A DNA stretch of 34,405 nucleotides, taken from contig CADCPM010000076.1 in NCBI GenBank assembly GCA_902803315.1, positions 1 through 34,405 of the forward strand, written 5' to 3'. The DNA comes from an uncultured Coriobacteriaceae bacterium. GTDB taxonomy: Bacteria > Actinomycetota > Coriobacteriia > Coriobacteriales > Atopobiaceae. The translations under genes and the position numbers were made by a program. Within the stretch, counting starts at the first letter, position 1. The number at the start of each line of letters is the position of its first letter. The notes under the pieces were generated by a model. The model was not told where the DNA came from. It searched no databases and saw only the letters and a list, made by a program, of their open reading frames with translations. Positions 7,687 through 16,210 of the stretch are shown here, in pieces.

Positions 7687-8637
7687 ATGTGCACAGGTAT
7701 TCGCTTTACCGACAATAGCGGAAACATGTACTTTGGCCGTAACCTCGACTGGAGCTGCGGCTATGGTCAGCGCGTGGTGATCACCCCCACGGGATGGGAC
7801 CCCAACTCCCCCTTTGGCGCGGTTCCCGCACTCAAGCATCCCGTATACGGCATGGGCATCGTCGCCGAGAACACCCCGCTGTACTTCGACTGCGCGAACG
7901 ACGCAGGCCTGGCCGTCGCCGGGCTCAACTTCCCCGGCTACGCCCAGTACGAGCCCGGTCCCGTTGAAGACAAGACCAACGTGTGCGCCTGGGAGTTTCC
8001 CCTCTGGGTCGTCGCCAACTTTAGCACGGTAGACGAGGTCGAGCAGGCGCTCAAGAGCACCGCGATCGTAGACCATCCCATCAACGAGCAGTTCCCCTGC
8101 TCGCTGCTGCACTGGATCATAGGGGACGCCAGCCGCAGCATCGTGGTGGAGTACATGGCCGATGGCATGCACGTGTACCACGACGACTTTGACGTGCTGG
8201 CCAACCAGCCCACGTTTGCCTACCACCAGGAGAACGTGCGCAACTACCTCTCGTGCACGCCCGAGGTCGCCGGTCCTCTAACATGGCGCACCGCAGAGCT
8301 TTCCGCCTTTGGCTCGGGCAGCAGCATGCGCGGCATCCCGGGCGACTGCTACTCCCCCTCCCGCTTCGTGCGCGTGGCCTACTTTAACGCCCACTATCCG
8401 CAAAAGGACACCGAGGCGGAAAACGTGAGTCGCCTGTTCCACACCCTCGGCGGTGTCTCCATGGTGGACGGCGCGGCAAAGATGGGCGACGGCGCCTACG
8501 AGATCACCGTGTACACCGGCGGCATGTCCACCCGCACGAACACATATTTCTATAACACCTATGACAATCCCGCTATCGTGAGCGTCGCGCTCGCCGACTA
8601 CGACACCACGGGAACGGAGATCGTGCAGGTAGCGTAG
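7687..8637 (+). CDS. Choloylglycine hydrolase / penicillin-V-acylase family Ntn hydrolase
   Basis: This 316-residue enzyme hydrolyses amide bonds, either conjugated bile salts or related N-acyl substrates. C2 directly after the initiator Met becomes the N-terminal nucleophile. R18 and D21 lie in FGRNLDW, N81 in LNFPGYA, N173 in VLANQPTF and R226 in SPSRFVR. These correspond to the bile-salt-hydrolase active-site residues usually numbered C2, R18, D21, N82, N175 and R228. The protein has no signal peptide and should be cytoplasmic. The start is set by GAGAGGAG upstream and by the need for Cys at position 2; an in-frame extension to 7633 would bury the Cys. Bile-salt hydrolase is the likelier call because the residue set fits, but family members with acyl-homoserine-lactone or penicillin V activity cannot be excluded. 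Confidence 0.88.
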   Translation: MCTGIRFTDNSGNMYFGRNLDWSCGYGQRVVITPTGWDPNSPFGAVPALKHPVYGMGIVAENTPLYFDCANDAGLAVAGLNFPGYAQYEPGPVEDKTNVCAWEFPLWVVANFSTVDEVEQALKSTAIVDHPINEQFPCSLLHWIIGDASRSIVVEYMADGMHVYHDDFDVLANQPTFAYHQENVRNYLSCTPEVAGPLTWRTAELSAFGSGSSMRGIPGDCYSPSRFVRVAYFNAHYPQKDTEAENVSRLFHTLGGVSMVDGAAKMGDGAYEITVYTGGMSTRTNTYFYNTYDNPAIVSVALADYDTTGTEIVQVA

Positions 8638-8646
8638 GCATGGTGC

Positions 8647-8809
8647 CGTGCGCACTTTCCCGTCCACGGGCTTCTCTACCATGCGCACTTCTCCGAAGGC
8701 CGCGAATCCTCCGTGTACATTTTCCCGTCCACAAACGTCCTTACCGTGCGCACAAACAGCCGATTTGTGCGCACGGTAAGGACGTTTGTGGACCGAAAAG
8801 TGCGCACGG
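8647..8809. repeat. REP-4 copy 2 with partial arms
   Basis: Arms 8711-8756 and 8764-8809 form a long stem with a few mismatches around a 7-nt loop. The stem matches the one at 2983-3073 with paired changes (AAGCGTCCCTGCCG versus AAACGTCCTTACCG, complemented on the other arm). Partial arms (GTGCGCACTTTCCCGTCCAC and ATGCGCACTTCTCCG) precede it from 8647. Its right end abuts the broken 5' end of the ABC pseudogene. Confidence 0.85.
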
Positions 8810-8814
8810 CGGGA

Positions 8815-9893
8815 GGCAAGGTAGACTTTGCCCTTTCGGGCGTTACCATCACCAAAGAGCGCAGAGAGAGCGTGAACTTCTCCGAACCATACTACGTCGG
8901 TGGCACGGTGATGGCGGTGCTCAAACAGTCGCAAGCAGGTGCGCAGGGCGGCCCCTTGGGATTCGGTCGTCGCATTTACGCTCACCTTTGGCACGACGAT
9001 GTTTGGCCTCTTGAGGATGGGTGTCGGCGCGGTTGACGTGGGACAGCGTGAGGCGGCATCCGCCCTTGGCTACTCCGACCGGCACACCTTCTTCAAGATC
9101 ATCATGCCCCAGGCGCTGCCCCATATCGTCAATCCCTACAAAGGCGAAGTCGTCAACTTCATAAAGGCCACCTCCATAGTGGGCTACATTGCCGTGCTAC
9201 CCAGACGAGCTCTCGGGCGGACAAAAACAGCACATCGCCATTGCCCGCACCCTCGCCATGGAAACCGAGGTGATTCTCTTCGACGAGCCCACCAGTGCAC
9301 TCGACCCCACGATGGTGGGCGAGGTCCAGGCTGTCATCCGAGAGTTGGCGACAACCGGCAAGACGATCATGATCGTGACGCACGAGATGTCGTTCGCCCG
9401 CGCCATCTGCAATCGCGTCTTCTACATGGACGAGGGAGGCATCTATGAGGATGGTTCCCCCGAGCAGGTTTTCGATAACCCACTTCGCGAGAACACCCGA
9501 AGGTTCGTTCATCGCCTCAAGGTTCTGGAGATAGAGGTCGATGACAAGGACTACGACTTCCTCGAGGTGATGAGCGAGATCGAACGGTACAGCATCAGAA
9601 GCGAGTTGCCACCGTCTCAGGCATACCATCTTCAGCTCGCGTTCGAGGAAATCGTCCAGCTCATCGTGCCGACACTTGCCGACCCCAAACTCAAGGTCAC
9701 CATCGAATGGTCGGGCACGCTCCAGCAGGCGACTCTCGCGTTTCAATACAACGGACCAGCCTCAAACGTAACAAGGGAGGCGGACGATCTGGTAAGCGCC
9801 GTCCTCAAAACAGGAACGTCGCAGATTGACTACACATTTGTGGAAGGAGCTGAGCTTCCGAACCAAATCGTAGTCACCATTCGCCAAGGATAA
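8815..9893 (+). pseudogene. Decayed SBP-permease-ATPase amino-acid ABC fusion
   Basis: Three fragments follow in the order of the intact fusion at 12954-15722 and in different frames. At 8815-8945 is the end of the substrate-binding lobe (GKVDFALSGVTITKERR). At about 9017-9200 is a permease fragment with the EAA-type loop (GQREAASALGY). From 9200 to 9893 is an ATPase missing Walker A and the Q-loop but keeping LSGGQ, LLFDEP-type Walker B and VTHEM, followed by the C-terminal RsbW-like domain. The permease runs straight into YPDELSGGQ, so an internal deletion joined them. The final 230 codons are still open and may be translated, but no transporter can result. The 5' break coincides with a REP-4 palindrome. 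Confidence 0.85.
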
Positions 9894-9982
9894 TGCGTTC
9901 ACGCCTAAAACCTCAAATCCAGCTGAAGAATTGTATAGTACACTAAAGCATAAGTATCTGGACTACGGTTCGGAGGTCACAG

Positions 9983-11167
9983 ATGGAAAGTGTGCGAAGC
10001 GTCATATTTCGCGGCAGGGACTACCTGTGGGTCTTCTTGTTCCTCATCATCTTCCTTAACGGCTTCGAGTCTGGCGGGTACCAGGCAAGCCTGCTGAGCA
10101 TAGGCCAGAGCTACGACCTCTCCATAACGTCCATGGGCCTCTACGCCGCGTTGGAACTGCTCGCCGACATGCTCGCGCCCCTGCTCCTGGGCAGGTGGGC
10201 AGACCGCGTGGGAAAGGGCAAGAGCATAACGATCATGCTCGTCTTGCAAATCGTGTCTTGCCTGGGGCTACTCCTCGCACCATCGAGCGGATTCTTCCTG
10301 GCAGGCATGTTCCTGCTCGGCATTTCCACCAGTGCGTTGCAGTTCATCGCCATCGCTGCGCTCGCGGACGCATACCCCGTGAGCAAGGACCGTCGCATCG
10401 GTTATCTCACATCCATGTATGCCTTTGGCGCGGTATTCTCTCCCCTGGCCGTGTCGCTCTATCTTGGCCTTGGCATCAGCTGGAAGGCGCTCTTCGTGCT
10501 GCTTGGCATCGGCACGTTTGCCGCACTGATGGGCATACGCGCATGCGGCCTTGAGGCCCGCGAGAAGGTCCCGCGCAAACGCGGCATTCGGTCTTCCGAG
10601 GGAGCCTTCGTGATTGCGGGCGTGCTGGTACTCTGCGTCGTCATGTGTATATACGTAGGCTTCGAGAACGGCTTCGCGTTCTTCGTAGACACCCTGTTCC
10701 AAACCGAGCTCCACGCGGACACCGGAAAGCTTGCCCTCTCGCTCTATTGGGCGGCAATGATACCTGCGCGATTCCTCGTCGGCCGCTATTCCAAGCATGC
10801 GTACAGAATCCTCGTCACCTGCGTCATTGCCATTCCATGCGCCGCCGCCCTCATAGCCATTGCAAACAATAGCATGCTCGTGCTTCTGCTCTGCATTCCG
10901 CTGGGCCTTGCGAGCGGTGCGGTCTATCCGTGCTCGCTGTCCCTGTCGTTGCCGTTCGCCGGCAACAAGACGGCCACCGCCACGGGCATGATAACCACAG
11001 CCACGGGCATCGGCGGCTTTGCGTTTACCGCACTCACCGGATTCTTGGCCGACCAATTTGGCATGAGAATCGCCCTCGTGGCACTGGCCGCCTTCTTCGT
11101 CATACCTCTCATCCTGTTGTTTAAAATGCGCAACGACTACCAAAAGCGCGAGATTGCAACCGACTAA
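9983..11167 (+). CDS. Major facilitator superfamily transporter
   Basis: This 394-residue inner-membrane protein has about 12 hydrophobic segments in two halves separated by a basic central loop (about 185-205, LEAREKVPRKRG). The MFS motif A after the second segment reads GRWADRVGKGK. The family carries small solutes, often by proton antiport or symport; nothing in the sequence fixes the substrate. The start at 9983 has GGAGG eight bases upstream. The gene stands alone, converging on the SpoIIE phosphatase gene across a REP-1 tandem repeat. Confidence 0.88.
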   Translation: MESVRSVIFRGRDYLWVFLFLIIFLNGFESGGYQASLLSIGQSYDLSITSMGLYAALELLADMLAPLLLGRWADRVGKGKSITIMLVLQIVSCLGLLLAPSSGFFLAGMFLLGISTSALQFIAIAALADAYPVSKDRRIGYLTSMYAFGAVFSPLAVSLYLGLGISWKALFVLLGIGTFAALMGIRACGLEAREKVPRKRGIRSSEGAFVIAGVLVLCVVMCIYVGFENGFAFFVDTLFQTELHADTGKLALSLYWAAMIPARFLVGRYSKHAYRILVTCVIAIPCAAALIAIANNSMLVLLLCIPLGLASGAVYPCSLSLSLPFAGNKTATATGMITTATGIGGFAFTALTGFLADQFGMRIALVALAAFFVIPLILLFKMRNDYQKREIATD

Positions 11168-11174
11168 AGCCGAG

Positions 11175-11256
11175 CTGACAAGGGGACAGGTCACTTGTCA
11201 GCTTTTATCCCTCGTCTGACAAGGGGACAGGTCACTTGTCAGCTTTTATCCCTCGT
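11175..11256 (+). repeat. REP-1 tandem duplication including the SpoIIE gene 3' end
   Basis: Two identical 41-bp copies (11175-11215 and 11216-11256) each hold one REP-1 unit plus 14 bases of the adjoining gene end (TTTTATCCCTCGT). Copy 2 overlaps the last codons and the TAA of the SpoIIE gene, so the outer copy repeats its final residues and stop codon. Confidence 0.92.
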
Positions 11257-12769
11257 CCGTACCCTTATACTCGAGACACACCATCGTAAGGTCGTCGAAT
11301 TGCTCCGCACCGCCAACGAACTCGTCTACGGACGCACGGACGATCTTGAGCGTTTCCTCCGGATTCGCGTCGCGCGTATTGAGCGCCTCGATCATGCGAT
11401 CGGTGCCAAACTGCTCCTTTTCCTCGTTTGACGCCTCCGGCACGCCGTCGGTGTAGACGAAGATCTTGTCCCCCTTGTTGAACTGCAGCTCGTAGTCGCG
11501 GTATTTCATGCCTTTCATGCCGCCAAGGACGAATCCGTGCTTGTCCTTGAACAACTCGAACGTTCCGTTGCGGTAGATTGCCGGGTACTCGTGTCCCGCA
11601 CTCGCGCAGTTCATCTTTCCGGTAGACAGCTCCAAGATGCCCACCCACACCGTCACGAACATCTCCGTCTTGTTCTGGGCGCAAAGCGCGTCGTTTGCCT
11701 GCATAAGGACCTCTGCGGCGTTATTGCCGAGCATCGCGAAGTTCTGGACTATGGTCTTGGAGATCATCATAAAGAGAGCCGCGGGCACGCCCTTGTCGCT
11801 TACGTCCGCTATAACGACCCCAAGGTGGTCGTCGTCGATCATAAAGAAGTCGTAGAAGTCGCCGCCGACTTCCTTCGCGGGGTCCATGCTGGCATACAGG
11901 TCGAACTCTTTTCTATTTGGAAACGCGGGGAAGATCGAGGGAAGCATGCTCGCCTGGATCTCGGTAGCCATGTTGAGCTCGGTCTGCGTGGCCGCCAGCT
12001 TGCCGCTCTTGTCGTTGAATATGATGCAGTACATAATGATCAGCGACATGAGCACCATGCCGTACTGGGACGCATTTCCAAACGTGCCCAAAACCAATGC
12101 GTAATCTACAAGAGGCAGGAATATGAACGTCAGGGCAGCCGTCTTTTGGTTGCGCGGGCTGCCGCTCCGCATTATGAGTATGGTCGTCACGATCGACACC
12201 ACAACGAGGTATATGTCCTCCAAAAAGGCCAGGTTCGTAGACGAATATGCCCTGTTTGCATCGACGGCAAACGTAACCGGAACGAATATGTTGGACAACA
12301 TCAAAACGGTCTCAAGCGCCAGCAGAACGGGAACTCCCCTCTTTGCCAGCTCCGCAAGCCTGCCCTCAAAACCGAGCGTCTCGCTGACATAGCTATAGAA
12401 GAAGTAGATCATAACGAGGTCGAGCAGCTTGCTCATAAAACAAAACGCGAAGACTAGCAGCGACGGACCCTCTGCGCCCATCGTAAAATACATGAACGCA
12501 TTAGACGCAAAGCCGGCGCTCACCAAGACAACAAGGGCCCTAAAGGATCGAGAGCCATCCCCCTCCTGCTTCATGCATCCAAAGAACAATGCCGCGCAAA
12601 CAAGCGCACCCAACGTGTCTATGCCAATATCGAACGAGAACGGCTGAATTCGCACGACAACCTGAGGGTCTGCGGAGTATATGAACACAAGCGCAAGGTG
12701 GATCACTGCAACCACGATGGTAAAGATAAGCCCGAACAATACGGCATTTTTCCTAAGCTTCTTAAGCAT
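11246..12769 (-). CDS. Membrane SpoIIE/RsbU-type PP2C serine phosphatase
   Basis: This 507-residue protein has seven or eight transmembrane segments in residues 9-252, then a cytoplasmic PP2C (SpoIIE) domain at about 265-507. Metal-binding aspartates are visible: D304 in GGDFYD, D322 and D325 in ADVSDKG, and the FDDLTM motif near the C terminus. Phosphatases of this family remove phosphate from the serine of STAS proteins and so release or capture an RsbW-type partner. The start ATG at 12769 has GGAAAGAA upstream; an in-frame GTG lies six bases before it. The gene follows the STAS gene and the transporter-RsbW-like fusion on the same strand, 184 bp after the latter. Its partner is probably that STAS protein (inference). 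The signal sensed by the membrane part is unknown. Confidence 0.9.
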   Translation of the reverse strand: MLKKLRKNAVLFGLIFTIVVAVIHLALVFIYSADPQVVVRIQPFSFDIGIDTLGALVCAALFFGCMKQEGDGSRSFRALVVLVSAGFASNAFMYFTMGAEGPSLLVFAFCFMSKLLDLVMIYFFYSYVSETLGFEGRLAELAKRGVPVLLALETVLMLSNIFVPVTFAVDANRAYSSTNLAFLEDIYLVVVSIVTTILIMRSGSPRNQKTAALTFIFLPLVDYALVLGTFGNASQYGMVLMSLIIMYCIIFNDKSGKLAATQTELNMATEIQASMLPSIFPAFPNRKEFDLYASMDPAKEVGGDFYDFFMIDDDHLGVVIADVSDKGVPAALFMMISKTIVQNFAMLGNNAAEVLMQANDALCAQNKTEMFVTVWVGILELSTGKMNCASAGHEYPAIYRNGTFELFKDKHGFVLGGMKGMKYRDYELQFNKGDKIFVYTDGVPEASNEEKEQFGTDRMIEALNTRDANPEETLKIVRASVDEFVGGAEQFDDLTMVCLEYKGTDEG

Positions 12770-12841
12770 ATGCACTTCTTTCCAAAACGTTTCAATCTGC
12801 TACATTCTAGCGGAAAGCCGACAGAGGGGTCACGCTCGCTT

Positions 12842-12948
12842 CGTGACCCGCACCCGCTTCGCGGCCCCCTCTGCGGCTCCGCGCTCGCTTCGCTCGCTCA
12901 CTTCGTGAGTCGCCGCATTGCGGAGCCGCGGTGCGGGTGCGGGTCACG
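12842..12948. repeat. Composite inverted repeat between the ABC fusion and phosphatase genes
   Basis: A perfect 16-bp outer stem (CGTGACCCGCACCCGC at 12842-12857 and its complement at 12933-12948) encloses an inner GCGGCTCCGC/GCGGAGCCGC pair and a small CTCAC/GTGAG hairpin. A separate GTCACG/CGTGAC hairpin precedes it. It starts five bases after the ABC fusion stop codon. It may attenuate or process a transcript running into the phosphatase gene. Confidence 0.7.
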
Positions 12949-12953
12949 AATCC

Positions 12954-15722
12954 TTAGAGGTGCCCTTGAGCCGTAGAGACTCCGTCCGCGCAGATCCATG
13001 TCAGGTCTGGGCTGGCCCATCGCACCAGAGCAACCACCAGCTCGTCGGCCTCTTCCAGCGGGTTCTTGTCGCTTCCTGGGTAGGTCACCTCCACGGCCAC
13101 GCTCCCGCCATTCGAGTCGTCATACTCAAACGACAAATGCAGCTCCTCGCGCAGTTCCAGCTGCGGAAGGATAGTCTGCACGCACAGGTCTTCCGCAATC
13201 GTGAGCATACGGTTTATGAGCCTTGCCGATATCATGTGCTTGTACCCAAAGCGCTCGATGCGTGAAACCATGTCCAGCGCGTCGAAGTCGGCCCGTCGCA
13301 TCGTCGTCTCGAACACCTGCAGGCGGTTTATGAACCGGCGGGTCCTGTCCCTCTGCGGGTTTGCAAACACATCCTGCGGACTCCCCTCCTCGTATATGAC
13401 GCCTTCGTCCATAAAGAAGATGCGGTTCGACACGTCCTTCGCAAAGCGCATCTCGTGGGTGACCACGATCATGGTCATGCCACGCTTGGCGAGGTTGCGA
13501 ATAACCGTAAGAACCTCGCCCACCATCGTGGGGTCAAGCGCGGAGGTAGGCTCATCAAACAGGAGGATCTTGGGGTCCATTGCGACGGCTCGCACGATCG
13601 CGACCCTTTGCTGCTGTCCACCAGAGAGCTGCTCGGGCAGGTTTAGGGCCTTGTCCGCCAGCCCAACCCTATGGAGGAGCTCCATGCTCCGCTCGCAGGC
13701 CTCCGAGGTATCTCTCTTAAGCAGTTCGGTCTGGGCAAGCATGAGGTTCTCGACGATCGTGAGGTGCGAGAACAGGTTGAAGGACTGGAATACCATGCCA
13801 ATCCTCTCACGCAGACGGTTGTAGTCGTATCCCTCCGCGAGCGTATTCTCCCCCTCGAATATGATCGTCCCGCCATCCGGCACCTCAAGGTGGTTGATCA
13901 GGTACAAGAGCGTGCTCTTGCCCGTTCCGGATGGGCCGATAACAGAAACCACGTCGCCCTCGCGCACCTCGCAGCAGACGTCCGTGAGCGGCGTCACGTC
14001 GTCGAAGCTCTTCCTTAGGTGCTCGACCTTCAGCAGGGCTTTTTCGCTCTTCTGCCCGCCGGCACCTCCCGACGCCCTGCTGTCCGTGGCGCTCTTTGGG
14101 TGGTACGCCTTTACCATCTGGGTGATCTTGGGATTTATGCGCCTTCTGGCAGGGTCGATTCGCTTTTCCAATGCCCTCAGCAGCGTCATGAGTGCCGCGC
14201 ATAGGACGAAGTAGACAACCGACGTCAGAATGAGCGGGAAAAACGCCTCGTAGGTTCTGGAGCGGATGATGTCGGAGGCCTTCGTGAGGTCGATCACGGA
14301 TATGTACCCCGCGACGGCGGTCATCTTTACCGTGGCAATAAACTGTCCGGTGTAGGTGGGCATCATGTGGACAAGGGCTTGGGGAAGCACGACCTTGCGA
14401 AACGCCTTGACTCGCGAGAACCCGAGTGCCGACGCCGCCTTGGACTGCCCTTCCGGGACCGCGTTTATCCCCGCCCTAAAGATCTCCGCGCAGTAGGCCG
14501 AGAACTCGATGGAAAACGTTATGGCACAGACCCAAAAGGCCTCAAGGCCGCAATCCTTTAGCACGAGGTAGTTAAGGACGAGCAGCAGCACGACCACGGG
14601 CAACGCGCGGAAGATCCGTATATAAAGACTCGCGAACGCGCTCAAGAGCGGCTGCTTGCGCGTGCGCAGGAAGCAGATCAGAATGCCGAGCAGCGTACCC
14701 AGGACCCCTGCGATCGCAGACAGGGCAATCGTGATGCCAAGTCCGGATAGGAGGATCTGGTAGCGGTTCTCGGTAATGAACGTACGCTTGAAGCTCGCCT
14801 CCAGGCCTTTCCAAAACTGCTGCGCCCTGGGCACCTCCACAAGGACGGGCTCCCGCTTTACCACAAGGTAGTAGTCGTCCTTCATCAGGGCGTCGGTTAT
14901 ATTGATGCTCTGAAGCCTCTCTGGCGACGACGTAACCGAGTCGGCTACGATGTCGTAGGTACCAGACGCAAGCCCGGTCATCTCTGCGGACTTGGCGACG
15001 GTCTCGTACTCGGGCTTGTATCCCCGCGATTCGCAGAAGCGGTTGAGTATCTCTATGAAGAGGCCCGTGAGCTTCTCGCCCTCGTAGTACGTCATCGGCG
15101 TCCACAGGCCGTTTGTCGCGATCTTTAGCGTACCCTTCTCGCCGGAGAATTTGAAGTCGCCCATCGCGTCGCTCTTGCGGTTCTTGTCTTCCCACTTCGC
15201 CTTGAGCTTATCGTACTCCCCGCTGCTCTTAAGCTCGGCTAGAAACTGGTTGAGCTCTTTGCACAGCGCGTCGCCCCGCTCGCCCTTCTTTACGCCAAAG
15301 CCAAAGTCCACGGTTGCGAAGGGCTGCTCTATGTATGCCACGTCCGGGTGAGTCTCGGCAACCGCCTTCTGCTCGTCGATAAAACCCATCGCAGCATCGG
15401 CCTCGCCAGACGCAAGGCTGGTATAACAGTCGGGAAACGAGTTGAAGTGGCGAATCTCCCCTTTTGGGAACCGCTTTTGGATCTCCGACTCCCACTCCTT
15501 GTTTGTTATGGTCGCAAAGCGCGTGCCTGGAGCCTCCAGGTCCTCTAGCGTCTTGGTGGCTATGGGACAGCCGTCCTCGTTCAAACCCTTGGTGGGGTCT
15601 GCCGCGGTGGTCGTGCCAATCAGTTGGGGAATGAGTATTATTGCGACGATTGCGACGGCGATAAGAACCTCGTAGCTCGCGAGTGACCTCTGTTTGGCCC
15701 CGCTCTTCGTCTTGTCCTTCAT
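12954..15722 (-). CDS. Amino-acid ABC importer (SBP-permease-ATPase) fused to RsbW-like domain
   Basis: This 922-residue polypeptide contains a whole polar-amino-acid-type importer. Residues 15-38 are a membrane anchor. At 50-185 is a substrate-binding lobe 2, and at 195-292 a lobe 1, so the order is reversed from the usual SBP. The permease is at 318-520, with the EAA-type loop around [11 protein letters not shown]. The ATPase is at about 565-800: Walker [10 protein letters not shown] (596-604), Q-loop [14 protein letters not shown] (699-706), LLFDEP Walker B and H756. After residue 800 a further 120 residues resemble the HATPase_c_2/RsbW family that partners with STAS proteins. In that part the usual Mg-binding Asn and the Asp of the DxG motif are replaced. 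RBS GAGGGGG precedes the start. It lies between the STAS and SpoIIE genes, all on one strand. A decayed paralogue is at 8815-9893. Confidence 0.88.
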   Translation of the reverse strand: MKDKTKSGAKQRSLASYEVLIAVAIVAIILIPQLIGTTTAADPTKGLNEDGCPIATKTLEDLEAPGTRFATITNKEWESEIQKRFPKGEIRHFNSFPDCYTSLASGEADAAMGFIDEQKAVAETHPDVAYIEQPFATVDFGFGVKKGERGDALCKELNQFLAELKSSGEYDKLKAKWEDKNRKSDAMGDFKFSGEKGTLKIATNGLWTPMTYYEGEKLTGLFIEILNRFCESRGYKPEYETVAKSAEMTGLASGTYDIVADSVTSSPERLQSINITDALMKDDYYLVVKREPVLVEVPRAQQFWKGLEASFKRTFITENRYQILLSGLGITIALSAIAGVLGTLLGILICFLRTRKQPLLSAFASLYIRIFRALPVVVLLLVLNYLVLKDCGLEAFWVCAITFSIEFSAYCAEIFRAGINAVPEGQSKAASALGFSRVKAFRKVVLPQALVHMMPTYTGQFIATVKMTAVAGYISVIDLTKASDIIRSRTYEAFFPLILTSVVYFVLCAALMTLLRALEKRIDPARRRINPKITQMVKAYHPKSATDSRASGGAGGQKSEKALLKVEHLRKSFDDVTPLTDVCCEVREGDVVSVIGPSGTGKSTLLYLINHLEVPDGGTIIFEGENTLAEGYDYNRLRERIGMVFQSFNLFSHLTIVENLMLAQTELLKRDTSEACERSMELLHRVGLADKALNLPEQLSGGQQQRVAIVRAVAMDPKILLFDEPTSALDPTMVGEVLTVIRNLAKRGMTMIVVTHEMRFAKDVSNRIFFMDEGVIYEEGSPQDVFANPQRDRTRRFINRLQVFETTMRRADFDALDMVSRIERFGYKHMISARLINRMLTIAEDLCVQTILPQLELREELHLSFEYDDSNGGSVAVEVTYPGSDKNPLEEADELVVALVRWASPDLTWICADGVSTAQGHL
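12957..13327 (-). other. RsbW-like C-terminal domain of the ABC fusion
   Basis: Codons 800-922 of the fusion extend beyond the normal end of amino-acid ABC ATPases. The pattern [14 protein letters not shown], then a strand-rich segment, then [13 protein letters not shown] matches the order N-box helix, strands, DxGxxFNPL of RsbW-like kinases. The paralogue at 9500-9893 fits better (LAFEEIVQLIV, then FQYNGPASN, then IDYTFVEG). Key ATP-binding residues are missing in both, so binding of a partner rather than kinase activity is the likelier role. The assignment is from pattern matching and memory of the family. Confidence 0.65.
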
Positions 15723-15829
15723 GTATCCCCCTCAACGCGAACACCCAAACACCAACTGCCCAGGCCGATGAACGAGTCGACGACCCAGGCAGCTCTTAAC
15801 CAAGACCACGCGCTATGCCCGCGGCACGA

Positions 15830-16126
15830 CTATGCCTGCGACACATCCATGAGGTCTGTGAAGCCCGTAACCTCAAAGACCTCGTAGACCGTGGGATTGG
15901 CGTTGATAACCTGCAGCGTGCTCTTGGTGCGCTTCATGAGCTTCATGAGCACCCTCAGGCCAGCGCTTGAAATGTAATCGAGGTCCTTCACGTCCACGAC
16001 CACCGACGTGGCCGACGAGGCACCCATGGCCTCCATTACTTCCGCATCGAACTTCTTGGCGTTATTCGAGTCCACATGCCCCTCGGGATAGAGCGTCAGG
16101 ACGCCGTCTTTCGTTGTCGTTTCCAC
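15830..16126 (-). CDS. STAS-domain anti-anti-sigma-type protein
   Basis: This 98-residue single-domain protein resembles SpoIIAA/RsbV. The conserved loop VDVKDLDYISSAGLRVLM carries the serine that RsbW kinases phosphorylate and SpoIIE phosphatases dephosphorylate. The start is GTG at 16126, seven bases after GAGGAG; no ATG fits, and longer in-frame readings run into the neighbouring pseudogene. It is the first gene of a same-strand series followed, after 107 bp, by the ABC-RsbW-like fusion and then the SpoIIE phosphatase. Its C-terminal half is strikingly similar to the STAS domain of the kinase fusion at 17796, so the two are paralogues. Role by inference: the switch protein between the two downstream products. 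Confidence 0.88.
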   Translation of the reverse strand: METTTKDGVLTLYPEGHVDSNNAKKFDAEVMEAMGASSATSVVVDVKDLDYISSAGLRVLMKLMKRTKSTLQVINANPTVYEVFEVTGFTDLMDVSQA

Positions 16127-16210
16127 GCACACACTCCTCTCAAACGATGACAGTGGTCCTATTCTAGCGCACGAGAACACAAGGTAACCCCACAGGCTTC
16201 GCTCTTTTGC

